Shown one piece after another: positions 9,332 to 24,963 of a DNA stretch of 34,189 nucleotides (the stretch's first letter is position 1; each line of letters begins with the position of its first letter). The DNA is taken from assembly GCA_943704525.1 (NCBI GenBank), contig CALSCQ010001987.1, forward strand, positions 1-34,189, given 5' to 3'. The notes beneath the pieces are model-generated. The model saw only the letters and a program-made list of their open reading frames with translations. It made no database searches and was not told the origin of the DNA. The DNA comes from Pigoraptor vietnamica. Lineage: Eukaryota > Opisthokonta > Filasterea. The position numbers and the translations under genes were made by a program.

Positions 9332-12300
9332 TTACTGGGCGACGGCGACAGCCATGGCGTACTCGCCCGCGTGCGTGATGCTCACGCGCACAGACGACAC
9401 GCCGGCCCGACGAGCCACGTCGGCCGCTGCGCCATGCAAGAACACCGACGGTGCGCCTGTCGCCGAGGGCAGGACCTCAATCTCGCACAGACCAGCCGCG
9501 GGGCCAGTCCACAGCCGGGACTGCGACTGAGACGCGCTCGAGATGGCCTTGATCACCGCCTCCTTCGCACACCAGCGACCCGCGAAGCTGGCACGCGGAT
9601 CGGCCTGCGCAAGGCAGTGGGCCGTCTCGGCACTCGTAAAGTTGCGCTCGACGAACGTCGCGTTGTCAGAGGCGAAGGACTCGACCGGCTCGATGTCCAC
9701 CCCCACGCCCCGCGTCGGCGCACTTGCCTGCGAAATCGCCGCTTCCGTCACGGCCGCCTTCAGCCGCTCCGCGCGGGACACGGCTTCTTCGGAGGCAGTG
9801 GGTACCGCGCGTCCGCGGAATGCATACCCGCCCGTGCGCTGGTCGTGCTCCGCTCGCGCCAACGGATCGAGATAGACCTTCTGCTCGTTCTCGTCCGTGT
9901 ACGGAGGGCGGTCCTTGACGCGCACAAGCCCGCCGACGCCCGCCATCGCGTCGTGCATGTGACGGTACGTCTTGAGCTGCCGCGAGCGACGACGGTCGGC
10001 GTACGCCGCGAACGTGTCTGCCTCGATGGCGCTGAAGAGGAAGGCAGGGTGGACGACGAGGACCTCGCCGCCGACTTGACCAAACCCGAAGCTCTTGAGG
10101 AGGGCGGCCTTGATCAGCGGCACGCGAATGGCGCGGCTGGGGTACACGACATGCTCGCACGCAGCGAGCGCCGCGTCGATGTTGTCGGCGTTGCGGTTGC
10201 CCGGAACAACGCCGTCCTCCATCGCCTGCAGGACGCCGTTGAGCATCCAGGCGGCCGCGGCGCCCTTCGGGTGGCCCGTCAGGTACTTCTGGCAGACGGC
10301 GATCACGGGGTTTCCGCGCGTGCGGCCCAGGTGGGCCATCTGCGCATTCAGCACCTGCGACTCGTTGATATCGTTCGCCTTCGTGCTCGTCCCGTGGAAC
10401 GACGCGACAGCAATGTCATCGACAGTGAGACCGTAGACGCCGAGAGCCCCGCGGATCGGCGCGATGGACGGATCGCGCGCGTAAAACTCGTTACCCCAGA
10501 GCGCCATCGCGGCCTTCTCCTGGCGACGCGCCTCCTGCTGGACGCTCACCGCGCGCTCGGCGACGAACGCCTCCGCGTCCTCCGCAGCGATCTCGCCCGA
10601 CGCAACAAGCGCAGATGCCTCGTCGCGCAACACGGCCATTTCCGCGTCTCGCCACTCGGCCACGTGCGCGCGCTGCGACTCGAGCTGCCTGCGGCGGTAA
10701 TCGATGGACAGGAGAGGCGACGGGAACGCCGTCTTCCTCTCGCGCGCGGTGGTGAGGATGCCGCGTCCGGGCGCGGGCACCGAGCGGCCCTCCTTGTCCA
10801 TGGCCGTGTTGGTGAGCGCCACAATGCCGTAGATCGGGACGCCCATCTCGATCGCAAGCGCGGCGCTCATGAGGATCTGGTTGCCCGAGCCCTGCGACTC
10901 CATGAACCCGCTGCGGCTCGACGCGGTCGGGCGCGACATCTCCGAGGGCTCGCGCCCGTGCGCGGCTTCGGACTCGGCGCTGCTCGTCGCCCCCATGCTC
11001 GCAAACTCCGTCATCGACTCCTCGCGAATGTCGTCGAAGCCGCCGCAAATCACCACGCGGGCCTTGCCGGAGAGGATCGTCTCGACGCCCAGCTCAACCG
11101 ACTCGACCGCCGTCGCGCATGCGCCGACGGGTGTCTTGATTGGGCCGGAGGCCGAGAGGAGAAGCATGTTCACCCACGCCGCCATCGTGTTGATGAAGAC
11201 CTCCTGGAGAGTGTCGCCGGCGATCGGATTCTCGAGGTGCCGGTCGCGGAAGATGCCCTTCAGCGACCGAAGACCGCCCATGCCGCCTCCCGTCGTGTTG
11301 CCGACCTCGCTCACGTGCACGTAGCGGTAGAGCTCGTACGGGTCAGAAATGCCGGCAGACACGAGCGCCTCGGCCGTAGAGACGAGGTTGAAGAGCGTCA
11401 CGGGGTCCACCTGGGCGGCAATATCCGCAGGCACGCCATAGCGAGTCGCGTCCCATCCCGTCGGAAGCTGCCCGGCGACGTAGCGGTCAAACTTGAGGGC
11501 GCGAGGCACGTACAACGTTGCGCCCTTGCGAAGAACGACCGCCCACGTGCCGTCCGGACGCTCGAAGACTTCAGCCTTGTCGCCGTGTTCGCGCTTGAAC
11601 GTCGCCGCCTCCTCGGCGGACGCCTCAATCGGTGGCATGTCCTTCGTGATGGCGACCTGCCGCATGAATTGCTTGCGGTCGGGATCAAAACCGCCGACGA
11701 CCGAGGGCTCGACGATGCGGATGCCGGCGTGCGAAAGGATGCGCTGCTCGTAGCGTTCCTTAATCTCGGCGTCGCGCACGGGAAGGCCCGTGGCCGCATC
11801 GACCCAGCCAGCGTACGGCATGCGCGCGTCGCCGCCCGAGGACAGCGGGCCCGTGTGGTGACGTATGAAGCCCATAATCCAGGCCATTTCGACGCACCCC
11901 TCAAGCGAGAACTCGCCGCTGCGCTCCATCTCCCACCGCGTGCGCGCGCTGCCCCACGGTCCCACCTCACCGTAGCCGACGATGACGACGACGCGCTCGA
12001 GGTCGAGCATGCCGCGCAGGCGTCCGCCAGTCAGCGCCTCCATCTCTTCGCGCGACGGCAGGTTCGGGTACCGGAAGCACATGTTCGCGCGCCTCTCGAC
12101 GGGACGGGGACCTTCCGCCGCAGCCGCGGCCGACGCAGACTGGCCGGCAACGACGGCCTCGTCAACAGCGACGTCCTTGGCTACGGCTGCGCGGACGGAC
12201 GACCGCCCAGCCAAGTCGCGGCGGAGGGCAGTGATGCGCTCGTTGAACTTGTCGACGCGGTCGAAACCGCCGCCGAAGTCGGCCCACACAGGCGCCTCCT

Positions 12301-15300
12301 GCGACAGCGTCACGATCGACGGGTGCAGAAGAGCGACGATGTTGAGCGCCATTTCTGCCGTCGAGAACGTGCGCACGCCGAGGTCTTCGATGCCGGGCGC
12401 GACCGTGTCGTTCGCCGACATGAGACCCGTTCCGCGCGTCCAGCCAATGACGGCGCCGGCGACGGACAAGTACTGCGCCCAGTCCTCCGAGTGCCACTTG
12501 CGGAAGAGCGTTTCGAGGCCGATCTTCGACTCGGCGTAGAGTCCGTCCGACCCGAACAGCCCGTGGTTGGGCGACAGCGGCAGCACGGCCAGCGCCGGGC
12601 GCGACATGTACCCGCGCGCCTCCTTCGCGTTGCGGATTTCGCCCAGCAAGCGGAGGACGTTCGTGAGCATGATCCTGTGTGCGAGCTCAGACCGCGAGTC
12701 GATGGACCCGAGAGGCCGGCCGCCCTCGGAAATGGCGGCAAAGGGGATGACAATGTCGACGTCGGACGCAAGGCCATCGCCCTCATAGACAAAGCGGATC
12801 AGGGCCTCGACGTCGCGCCGCGAGCCCTGGTTGAAGGGCAGGACCACGAGCGAGCTGCCGCGCGCGCCGCACTCCTCGTACATGCGGCGATAGTACTCGG
12901 TCGTCTCGCGAGAGAAGCTGCTCGTCGTCGCAATGACGTCCGCGCCGCCCTCGAGCAGAGCGCGAAGCACCTCGCCGGCGATGGACCCCCGACCACAGCC
13001 AGTGACGAGCACGGTCTTGCCCCGGAAGGAAACGCCGCGCCCACCGACACACACGTCGGCCAGCGCGCGGAAGTAGCGCTGCGTGAGAGCGTCGCTCGCT
13101 TCGCCCGTCGTCGGCGTCCTGAGGCAGAGGAAGGGCGCTCCGGCGACCGGCTTGCCCTTCTTCACCTTCGAAACCGCAGCACCGCGCTTCATCTCCTTCG
13201 CGTACTCGCGCGTAGTTTCGCAGCCGGGCCGCGTCTCCTCGTCCAGCGTGATGCGGCCGTCCGCACCAATGCGCACGACGGGCCGAGTGGGCTTGAGATG
13301 GCTGCGGAAGACCGGCGGCTTGTCCAGCGACGACCGAATTTCCGCCGCCAGCCACGCACACCACTTCGCCACGGCCGCCCACCGCGCATCATCTCCGGCC
13401 CGCTTCTCGGCCACGCGCGCACGGTGCTCGAGCATGTCGGCGACCGCTGGCGTCGCACGATTCGCAATGTGCCGCGCACGTCGCGACAGCCGCGCGACGA
13501 GGGTGCTCGGCAGCTCAGCACCCGCAGGAGCACACGCAACTTCACCTTCAAGCGCAACGACTTCCTGGCGCGACCAGTTGAAGTACGAATCGTAGCGACG
13601 AATCTTGGCCGAATCGAACACAGACCGGACACCGTTGCCATAATCCTCTCCGTGCTCGGCCAACCACGTGTCGAGCTCAGCACGCGTCTCCCGGAGGTCG
13701 TCGTGCGCCTTTGAGGTCGCGCGCGAGTCCGCAAACGTGTCGTCGCCAAGGTACGCCCTAAAGAGGGCCACCTGCTCGCGAAGAAGCTCCGAGTGCCGGC
13801 CAGTCAGCGCGTCGGAGACCATCCCGACGCCCATCGCGACCGAGCCGGCCACCGCGCCTCCCGCCGCGCCACCCGAAGCGCCGATCTTCACCCCGACTTC
13901 GGTCGCGTACGCGCTAATAACACCGTCGAGCCACGCTGACGCCTCCGCCTCCGAGGCAAGGCGCTGCGCGGGCTCAGAGGCTACGGCGCGGAGGAGAATC
14001 GCGTCCTGGCGGCCCTCACCAAGGCCGCGCGAAGCCATCTGCTGGCGAAGCACCGAGAGAGTGACGCCAGCGGGCATCTTCGCGGCGATCGTCCGCGCGA
14101 TCATAGCCCGGGCGCACTTCCCAAGGCCGGCATACGAGCCGCCGACGGCCTGCGCGAGTTGGTCGAGTGTCATCTCCGCAGCAGAGTCCACGGCGGTGCC
14201 AAACTCGAGCTGAATGTCGCCCACGAGCTCGTTCTGCAGAGCCGATTTGCCGGCCACCAGCGCCTTGATCGTCTGGGACGGCGCGATGGCGGAAAGCGGC
14301 CGCTTGAGCTTGACAGCAAGCAACACGCGCAGGAAGTCCAGAGGGGGGACACGGACGTCCGCCACCGGCTCGGCCTGCGCCGGTACGCCCATAGCGGCCG
14401 CAAACATTGCAGGCATGCCGACAGCCGCCGCGCCGGGACGAGGAACTGTAATGCCGTTGCGCGAGCCATACGAATCGGCGACACGGTCGAGCCAGGCGAG
14501 AGCGTCCGCCTCGCTGCTAAGGCGCGCGTCCGGCTCTTCTCCAACGGCGAGGAGCAGCACGCCGTCCGCGCGTCCCTCGCCGAGGCCGCGCTGCGACCGG
14601 AGGTGCTCGCGTGCGCGCGCCGCCGTGAAGCCGGCAGGCATCTTGGCACCGAACAGACGCGAGACGAGGGCGGATGTCTGCTTGCCAAGACGACCGTTGA
14701 ACCGGGGCTGGATGGCCGCCGCCAGCTGTCCGAGGGGCATCTCTTCGGGCCGCTCCACCGCAATGGCCCCGAATTCCTTCGCGAGGTCGCCGACAATCTC
14801 GTTCTGCAGCGTGCTCTTGCCTGCGGCGACCTCCTTGATCGTCGTCGTCGCCGGCACAGCCGCAACCTTCCGCCGCGCCTTGACTGCGACGAGCACCTGA
14901 ACGACATCGAGCGCAGTGACAGGCGCATCAGGAACGGACGTGGCCGGACCCGCAGGCATAGGAGTGACCGTAACAGCCGGCGCGGCCACGGCGGACACCG
15001 GCGCCGGAGTGGGCACCGCCACCTGCTCGACCTCGGCCGGCGCACCCGTGCTCTCAAAGTACAGCTGATCCCTGTCCTTAGAGAAGCAGAGAACAGCCCT
15101 GCGGCGGGTTGTCGCTTCGTCATACGCCTCGTACTTGAGCTTGAGCGTGCGAATCGCCATTTGCGATAGCGTCGGCTGAGGGCCAATCTCGATGACGCGC
15201 TCCACGTCAAAGTCGCGGAACATGCGATCCTGCGTCTCGATCCACCGAACGGGCGACGCAAACTGATACGCAAGAAGCTCCACCAGCAGTACATACGCCA

Positions 15301-18300
15301 GCCGCTGCTGCTCCTCCGCCGATGCGCCGGTGCCGTCCTGTCCGGCGTCGCCGGGCCACGCACTCAGAGCCGCAGCGATGCTCTCGCTGTCCGTCATGGC
15401 GCGAACGCGCTCAAAATAGCCGCGCGAAATTTCGAACGGCTCGGCAGTGAGGTTCGGAACGTAGCGATTGCGGAGGAGGCCAGGGTCGATGTTCTTCGGG
15501 TCAAGGCGACGACGAAGATACTGCCGGAAAAGCGGGACGCCACTGAGTAGGAAGCGCGAGTGGAACGGGACGTCGATACCGGGCAGCGGGATGGTCGCCA
15601 CGCCTCGCTCGAGCTGCAGAACGCCGCCCGGCGCGGTCGCGGCTCGTCGGTCCGTCGCAGCCGACGCGGCCTTGACGATGCGCGCCAGCTCATCCATAAG
15701 TCCGGTAGCCGACGTTGGTGCCTTCTGGCCGGCCGTCAACTCGGCGCGCACGGCATTGAGCGTGCCCGCGAGCGTATCGAGGCAACCGAGCTCCCCAGCG
15801 ACGACGTACTGCCAGCCCTCAACGTTGTGGTTGACAATTTCGAGAAGCGCGCCACGATACTCCGCAATGGCGGCGCACACGTACTGAAGGGCGGAAGCGT
15901 GCCCAAGCGCCTGCAGACCGGCGCGCGTCGGATTGACTGCCACCATGCCGTAACGAGAGCGACCGGCGTCGTCGCGGGGAACCGCGCACTGCATCGTCAT
16001 GCCGCGGTAGAAGCAGACGTCCACAAGCGACTCGATGGGGAGCACGTCGCCGAGGGCGGCGAGCGCAGCGTACTCGCCGAGGCTGTGTCCGGCGAAGACG
16101 CATCCGTCCTGCACCAAGCCCCTCGCGCGCATGTCTTCGTACGCCGCCTTCTCGAAGAGCACAATCGCCGGCTGCGTGAACTGCGTCGCGGAGAGGAGGC
16201 CCTGCGGATGCCGGAACGTGTACGACAGCGTCGAAGCGCGGATATCTGGAAAGAGCGAGCGGCTCGCAACCGTTCCGTCCGCCTCGCAGGCGTCAAAGAC
16301 CATGGACATGTAGTTCTGGCGAATGCGGCGGCCCGTCGTGCCCCCAAAGTGGACAGTCATCTCGACGGGGTTCGCACGCACGACGCGCAGAATCGAGAAG
16401 CCGTACGTCTCGAGAAAGTGGCGCTCGGCCCTGTCCCACACCGACCTCGCGACTTCCGAAGAGTCATAGAGGTCCATGCCCATGCCGACCTCCTGAGCGC
16501 CCTGGCCCGTGAAAACGTACGCCGTGCGCGGCTGCTCAATCTCGGCAGAGCCTTCGAGAACGGTCGCGCCGTCCTGGTTGCGCGCCTCGACACGGATGAC
16601 CTTGCGGCCGGCGCGCATGCCGACATGCGACAGGGAGACCGAGAGGCGGTCGTTAGGGAGCACCATGCCGACAAACCGCACCGAGTAGAGCGACACACGC
16701 GAGGCGTCGTTGTCGCCGGCGTGAACCTCGACCAGGCGGCGGACGGCGGCGCTCGTCCACATGCCGTGCGTGATGGTGCCGGGCAGCCCGGCGTACGCCG
16801 CAAAGTACGGGTTCACGTGAATCGGGTTCACGTCAAGCGAAGCGGCGGCGTAATGCTCGTTCGTCGGCGGCGACTGTACCGACGGCGACGGCGCGTCCGT
16901 GGACAGCACAGGTCGCGCGCCATCCGGGAAAGGGACGACCTCTTCGGCCTTGGCGCCCGCACGCTCGAGAAACGCGAGCACCGGGTTGCCTCGCGCGTTT
17001 GCGTCACGTCCGCTGCGATAGCAAACGGCGCCGACCTGGATTGCTTCCTTGCTCGCCGAGTGGGCGACAACGCGCCCGTCGACAGCCACGGAGTCGAACA
17101 CACCCGGACCCTTGTGCCTGACCTCCGTAGACAATTCGAACACGAGCGCCGCGCCGGGAACGACAAGTGTATCAGCGGCGGGCATCCACTTCACCCAATC
17201 TTTGGCGCGCAGAACAGCGACGGCCTCCGGGCCTGCGAGCACGACGCGCCGAGGGGACTCGACAGTGCGCCGGAAGGTGTGCGCGTAATCGTCGAAGGTT
17301 CCCCTCAGAAGGAACTGGCTGGTGACGACGACAAAAGGGCGCCCACCGCGTGTCAGAACGCCACGCACGTCCACCAAACGGCCGGACGCCTGGTTCTCGA
17401 CGGCCGTTATCTCTCCCGTGGTCTCGACAATGTCGCCGTCCCGAAGAGCGGGAGATCGCGCGCTCACAACTTCAAACGTGTTGGACAGGTGAACGAGCCG
17501 GAGAATGTCGCCGCCGAGGTTCGCGTGGAAGAGCGAGCGGATAATGGCACGCCATCCGGCCACGATGGCGTAGTCCAGCGGAGCCTCCACCGGCGGCGCC
17601 TGCGCACCGCCCACCACGGCGCTGCGGTCGACGTGCCGCTCGCCGCGATTTCCGACGGCCTGGCAAAAGTCCACAAGTCCGCGACGAGTGATCACGTGAG
17701 TGGCCCGAAGGGAGCCCGGGACGGTATAGTCGGTCGCGGACGCCCGCGAGAGGGGCTCGTCGAGCCACAGGCGGCTGTAAAACGCACGCACCATTTCCGT
17801 GCGCCCCTCCATCACCTCGCGAATGGGTGCGTGCCCCGCACCGGGCGCAAACTCGAAGCGCAGCACGAGGGGAATCGCAACGCCACCCTTCATCTCGTTG
17901 AGTGCCACGGAAATGCCAACCGTCTCGCCCGTCGCATCCGACAGGCGAATCTCGACCGACGGCGAGGTCACGGGCACCGACCGCATTTCTGCGGGGACGC
18001 CCACGTCGCCGAGGGCCGAATCGTACACCTCGAGCGAAGAGGGCCTCGATCCCGCCTTCATGTCGCGGCGCACAATGACCTTCTGGCCGTGCCGGGGACG
18101 CAGAACGCGGCGGAGTGGATTCGGGGCTATCGATCGACCTTGCACGACGGCCGGGCTCGTGAGGAGAGCGCGAAGCCACGAAGGCTCCGAACCGCCAAGA
18201 AGCTCGAACCAGTCGCTTTCGGTCGGAAGAGACCCAGTCTCCGGGAGCACGTAACGCAGTTCAGACACAGCGGCATCGTTTGCAATGCCACTGCCCGAGA

Positions 18301-21300
18301 CACGCTCGACTGCCTCCACGCGGATGCCGACAGGCAGCGAGGCCCTCTGGCGCGTCGACGGTGTCCAGCCGCCCAAGTACTCGACAACAGGAATGGTCGA
18401 ATCGCCGCCCGCGTGGCGCTCCTTGCGAAGAGCGTCGATGTAGTGCGAGTAAATGCCACCGAGAATGTCCGCAACAGGCTCGTCGGCGATCCTGCTGTGC
18501 CGCGCCGCCACGGGGCCCTGTAGGATGCAAACGCGGCCGGGGTCCCGCCCGACGACCGCGTCGATGTCCTCCGCCTGCCACAGGCTGTCCTTCTTGAAAT
18601 ACGTCTTGAAATCGGCGTCGATGGCGGGAACGAACGGAACGGGCTTCTGCCCCGGCCGCTTGCACAGGGCGAGGAAGAAGCGCACGTCCTCAGTCGTAAG
18701 AAGCTGCTCAGAGGCTGCGGGATACGCCGCGAGAACTTCGCGGACGCGCGCGGTCGGATCGCAGTTATTGTCGAGCTCGCTCGCACTTCGCAACACGGCC
18801 ACGCCACCCGACGCGGCAAAGCGCTCCTCGATGCGCGAGACAAAGTCGAAGGCGAGAGTGCGGAAAGAAGGGTCAATCCACCGCTTCTGGTCGGCAACGT
18901 ACGTGAGCTCAACAAGCCGCAACGCGACGTCCGCGTACGACATCTCGGGGAGGTCGCAGACGGAGCCGTCCGCCGATCGCCGGCCGAAATACACTTTCTG
19001 GTAGTCGGCATTGAGCGCGGCGATGATCCAGTCCTTGCTGCGCACGAGGGCGTCGAGCTGCTTGTCCGCCGCGAGCGAGAAGATTTCCTTGTCAAGCCGC
19101 TTCCACAGCAGAACGCCACGCGTCGCCACCTTGTGAATCGGCTCTCCGAGCTCCGACACGACCGTCGTGACGCCGCCCGCGATGCCTTCGTACGTCTCTT
19201 CCCACTGGCTCTCGTGCTCGATGCCGGGCGTGCACTCAGCAATGTAGCGCTTGACCGACGGCGACGTCGCGCACTCCTGCGCGACCATCACGCGCGAGCC
19301 GAGAAGAATGCCGTCAAACGGCATGCGGGGCCTCCCGTAGCGCTCGCTCCACTCGCCGGTAATGTACGGAAACGAACCCGCGCCGTCGCCAAAGCCGCTG
19401 CCGGCGACAAGCACGACGTTGTCGTACTTGCGGATGAGTCCGTACGTGTCGAGAATCGGCTGATGAAAGTCCTCGTAGCTGTGGTGTCCGCCCGCGCGAC
19501 CGCCCGTCCACTGGAGCAGGATAGGCACGTCCGGATGCTCCCGCGCAATGTCAAGCACTTGCCTGATGGCCTCGGTCGAGCCCGGCTTGAACGAGATGTG
19601 GCGTACGCCGGCCTCGCGAAGGGCGGCGACAATCTCGCGGGCGGCATCGGGCGACGGCACTCCCGCGGCAACGCAGATGCCGTCGACGGGAACTCCCTCG
19701 CGGCGCAACTGCTGGACAAGCGGGAATTGGAAGCCCCACTGCCGCGCGTTCAGGTACAGCATGTTGAGATTCACGCCGTCTCCGGGCTTCGTCTGCTCGA
19801 CGACCCGGCGAATGCGATCGCGAAGGGCGCGCTCCGTGTGGTGACCGCCGCCGGCCAGCTCAATGTGGAACCCCGCGTTGGTGACCGCAGCCACGAACTT
19901 GTCGCTGACTGTCGACGGCGTCATGCCGGCGACCATAATAGGCGGGCGCCCAAGGAGCTTGCTCATGCGCGTCTCGACGTGAACGGCGCCCGTCGTGCGC
20001 ACGCGGACGAGCCGAGGCGCAAACGCGGCGCCCCAATTCGGCGCAAACTGGACGTCGGCGACATCCGACGAGAAAAGAGCGGCCTTGTCCAGGAGCTCGG
20101 GGCGAGGACTCGCTAAGACGCCGGCGAGAACGACGTGCACTCCGGTGCCCTCGATGTTGCGGTGGGTGAGCGAACCGATACCGACGGCGCCACCAGGACC
20201 AAAGTCCAGAATATGCGTCGCTGCATGGAGAAAAAAAAAGAAATCTATCAGACCGATGCACATGCACACACAGAACACAAAGCAAGCGTACCGGCAGAAT
20301 ACTAACCCTTGACAGGCGCCAGCGTGCGCTCCCAGTGGACTGGTGCGGTGCAGACGAGTCGGATGACCTCCGCAGTGAGCGCTTCGCCCGGTGGAAGGGT
20401 CGCGAGATCGCTGCCGTCGAACGTGGAGTGGACCGGCACTTGGAGAGGATGCGTCCACGCGAGACCAGCACGCGCAACATCCCGCATGACCTCCGCCGGC
20501 ACGGCTGCCATGTAGCGAGAGTGAAACGGGACAGTCACTGGCAGGTAGCGCGTCGAGAACGACTGCCGGCGCCTCGAATGCGGGACGCGGTCCTGGGACT
20601 CGCCGTCGCGGGCGCGAAGGCGGCGGAGAGACACACAGAGCGCATGGAGGCTCTGCGGGTGCCCTGCGATGACGACACTGCCGGGCCCATTCACGAGGGC
20701 CACCTCCATCCGCCTCTCCTCCACGAGGTGCTTGTTCGTCTGCGCGACGTGACGCGCAACCTCCTCCGCAGGCATGTTGCGCACGGAAAGCATGGGCGTC
20801 GGTTCGCCCTCTGAGTGTGCGAGCGAGTCCTGGAGAACCGCGGGCGCCAGCGACGTCAGCGGGTAGGCCTGCTGGGCGCGAACGGCCATCCACAGAAGCG
20901 TAAGAAGAGCGACGCGGCTGAGCAAGAAGAAGTCCTCGCTTGTCTTTGCCGACGACGCGACAAGGCAGGCCACGATGCCCTGGCTGTGGCCGGCAGTATG
21001 GGAAAGCAGCGACGCAAACTCCGCCGGGGAGATGCGCGCTGTTCCCATTGCAACCCAGTAATGCGCGAGCTGCGTCAGCCCAATAAGCGGGAAGCTCACG
21101 GGCGCCGAGAGAAGATAATCGGAAGACGGCAGCTGCGACGGATTGCGCAGCCAGCGCGTCACATCGAGGCCCTCGCGGAAGAAACCGGCGGCCGCTGCGG
21201 CGGACGTGGTCGCCTCCGCCGCAAGATGGGAGGACATGGCATCCACGTACTCCCGCGCGAAGGCGTACGTGTTGTAGACTTCCGCCAGCTCGCCAAAGTA

Positions 21301-21951
21301 CGAGTCATTGCCCTGCCCGCCGAACATGGCGCACAGGCGCACCTCCGTCCTCGCGGCCGCACGAAGGAGGGCTGGCCGCTGGCGCTCGTCACCGCTGGCA
21401 CGCGTCGGCAGTGCGCGCGGCGCCGGAGTGTTGAGCAAGTGCTCGCAAGCGTAATGCGCCGAAACGACTTCCAGGCGCTCGTCAGAGGTCAGTCCCTGGC
21501 GACTGACGGCGGCGTGGACGTCATTTCCGCCGAGCTGGGACTCGCAGAACGCGTCGTGCGCGGCGCGAAGAAAGTGTAGGGCGTCGGCGTCGTCGGGATT
21601 GGCGCTCGCGTGCCTCTCGACGTACGCCAGCAGCCGCGCGAAGGACGTCATCTCTTTTGTCTGTGGTGAGAGGCACATATAGTGAGTACCAATAAATTGA
21701 GCACATATAGCGCAACACTGCCAGAATGTGAGTGGATATCTGAGTGATCCACTCACATCGGCATCCTGTGTCGAGTTGCTCGCGCGGTGTTCGCGGACGA
21801 GACGGTCCGCGACATCCCACACGCGCGAGCCCCCGTCCGAGCGCAATGGGACCGAGATTTCGGTCTTTCCGATCTGCAACTTGAACACGCGCAACGAGGC
21901 ATCCGCAGAGCGGCCGTTGCCGGTGTGCGCCATGGGCACAACTTGCGTCAT
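9332..21951 (-). CDS. Single-chain type I fatty acid synthase (fused fungal-type beta-alpha)
   Basis: Makes saturated fatty acids from acetyl-CoA, malonyl-CoA and NADPH in the cytosol. Exons on the minus strand are 21951-21757, 21660-20307 and 20220-9332: 12438 nt, 4145 residues. Start ATG 21951 has a CCACC context. Domains in order: acetyl transferase (GHSQG, Ser291; VPFHSRYM); enoyl reductase (GRPPIMVAGMTP, GGHHSYEDFH near 761); dehydratase hot-dog region (DVNPIH, Asp1646/His1651, then GLPGTITHGMW); malonyl/palmitoyl transferase (GHSLGEY, Ser1896); an Ala/Pro/Val linker; ACP1 (GKSTLQNE, Ser2319); ACP2 (GKSALQNE, Ser2509); ketoreductase (GKTVLVTG near 2915); ketosynthase (GACATA, Cys3551; FHGTSTKANDINE near 3790); and phosphopantetheinyl transferase (GVDIE near 4022, FAGRWCAKEAVIKA), which loads the ACPs. 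Fungi usually split this into beta and alpha chains. The size and fusion recall the thraustochytrid enzyme. Intron 21661-21756 is in frame and stop-free, but its peptide is unlike FAS, so I treat it as an intron. Confidence 0.96.
21728..21756 (-). other. Perfect hairpin at the 5' splice site of FAS intron 1
   Basis: Ten bases, GTGAGTGGAT at 21728-21737, are exactly the reverse complement of ATCCACTCAC at 21747-21756, with a nine-base loop. In the minus-strand transcript the first arm is the 5' end of FAS intron 1 including its GTGAGT donor, so the donor would sit inside the stem. Confidence 0.75.
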
Positions 21952-22497
21952 GGTGGGCGCAGCAAGATTTGCCGACGCCCTTCAACGCCAGAGTGATGTC
22001 GTCAAGTTAGAGAGACTTGAACGCATCAAAGAGACTCTGCGGTGAAGCCCGGACGGTCCGTTGTGCGTGGATGCGCGTGCGTGTCGAGTGGATTCGAGAG
22101 GGCTGATGTGAGAGCGGCACATGGCGTAGGCCCCAACAACACTCATTGGGGCCGCAAATGGGCAGATGTCCACGTCGCGGTTGGCCAATTTATTGCGCAG
22201 AGTGCGCTGATTGGCTGGTTGGGCGCCCGCCGCGGGAACCATTAACCCTAACCGCACAGTATGGCGTCACTATTGGGCTGTGTGCGGGTGTGGGCGTAGG
22301 CCACGTCGACACTTTCTGGGGACCATGGAAAGTGGCGGAACGGACTGCGGGGACGAGGGGAAATGACAGAATATTCACGTGGAAGCCTCCCCTGTCGTTC
22401 ATGCCGAAACAACAGAGGCACATCCATGAAAACAGTTTGTATTGCACGTATTGTGTGCACGATTTGAGAGTAACATCATGTGACAGGTGCGTGCGCT
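21952..22497 (-). promoter_or_regulatory. FAS upstream region with clustered CCAAT boxes and a telobox-like motif
   Basis: This 546-bp region separates the FAS start from the end of tryptophan dioxygenase, both on the minus strand. It holds ATTGG (CCAAT on the FAS strand) at 22145-22149 and 22210-22214, a palindromic TTGGCCAA at about 22181-22188 that reads as a CCAAT either way, and TTAACCCTAACC at 22242-22253, which contains the telobox core AACCCTAA. CCAAT boxes bind NF-Y in many eukaryotes. The activity here is inferred, not shown. No gene is visible: plus-strand frames in it lack family resemblance. Confidence 0.4.

Positions 22498-24963
<2,466 letters not shown>

Noticed and set aside
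9371-18523. Very long open frames (up to 1447 codons) on the plus strand opposite FAS
   Set aside because: They are antisense shadows created by strong G/C bias at the third codon position of FAS. They have Arg/His/Ala-rich translations and no domain resemblance.
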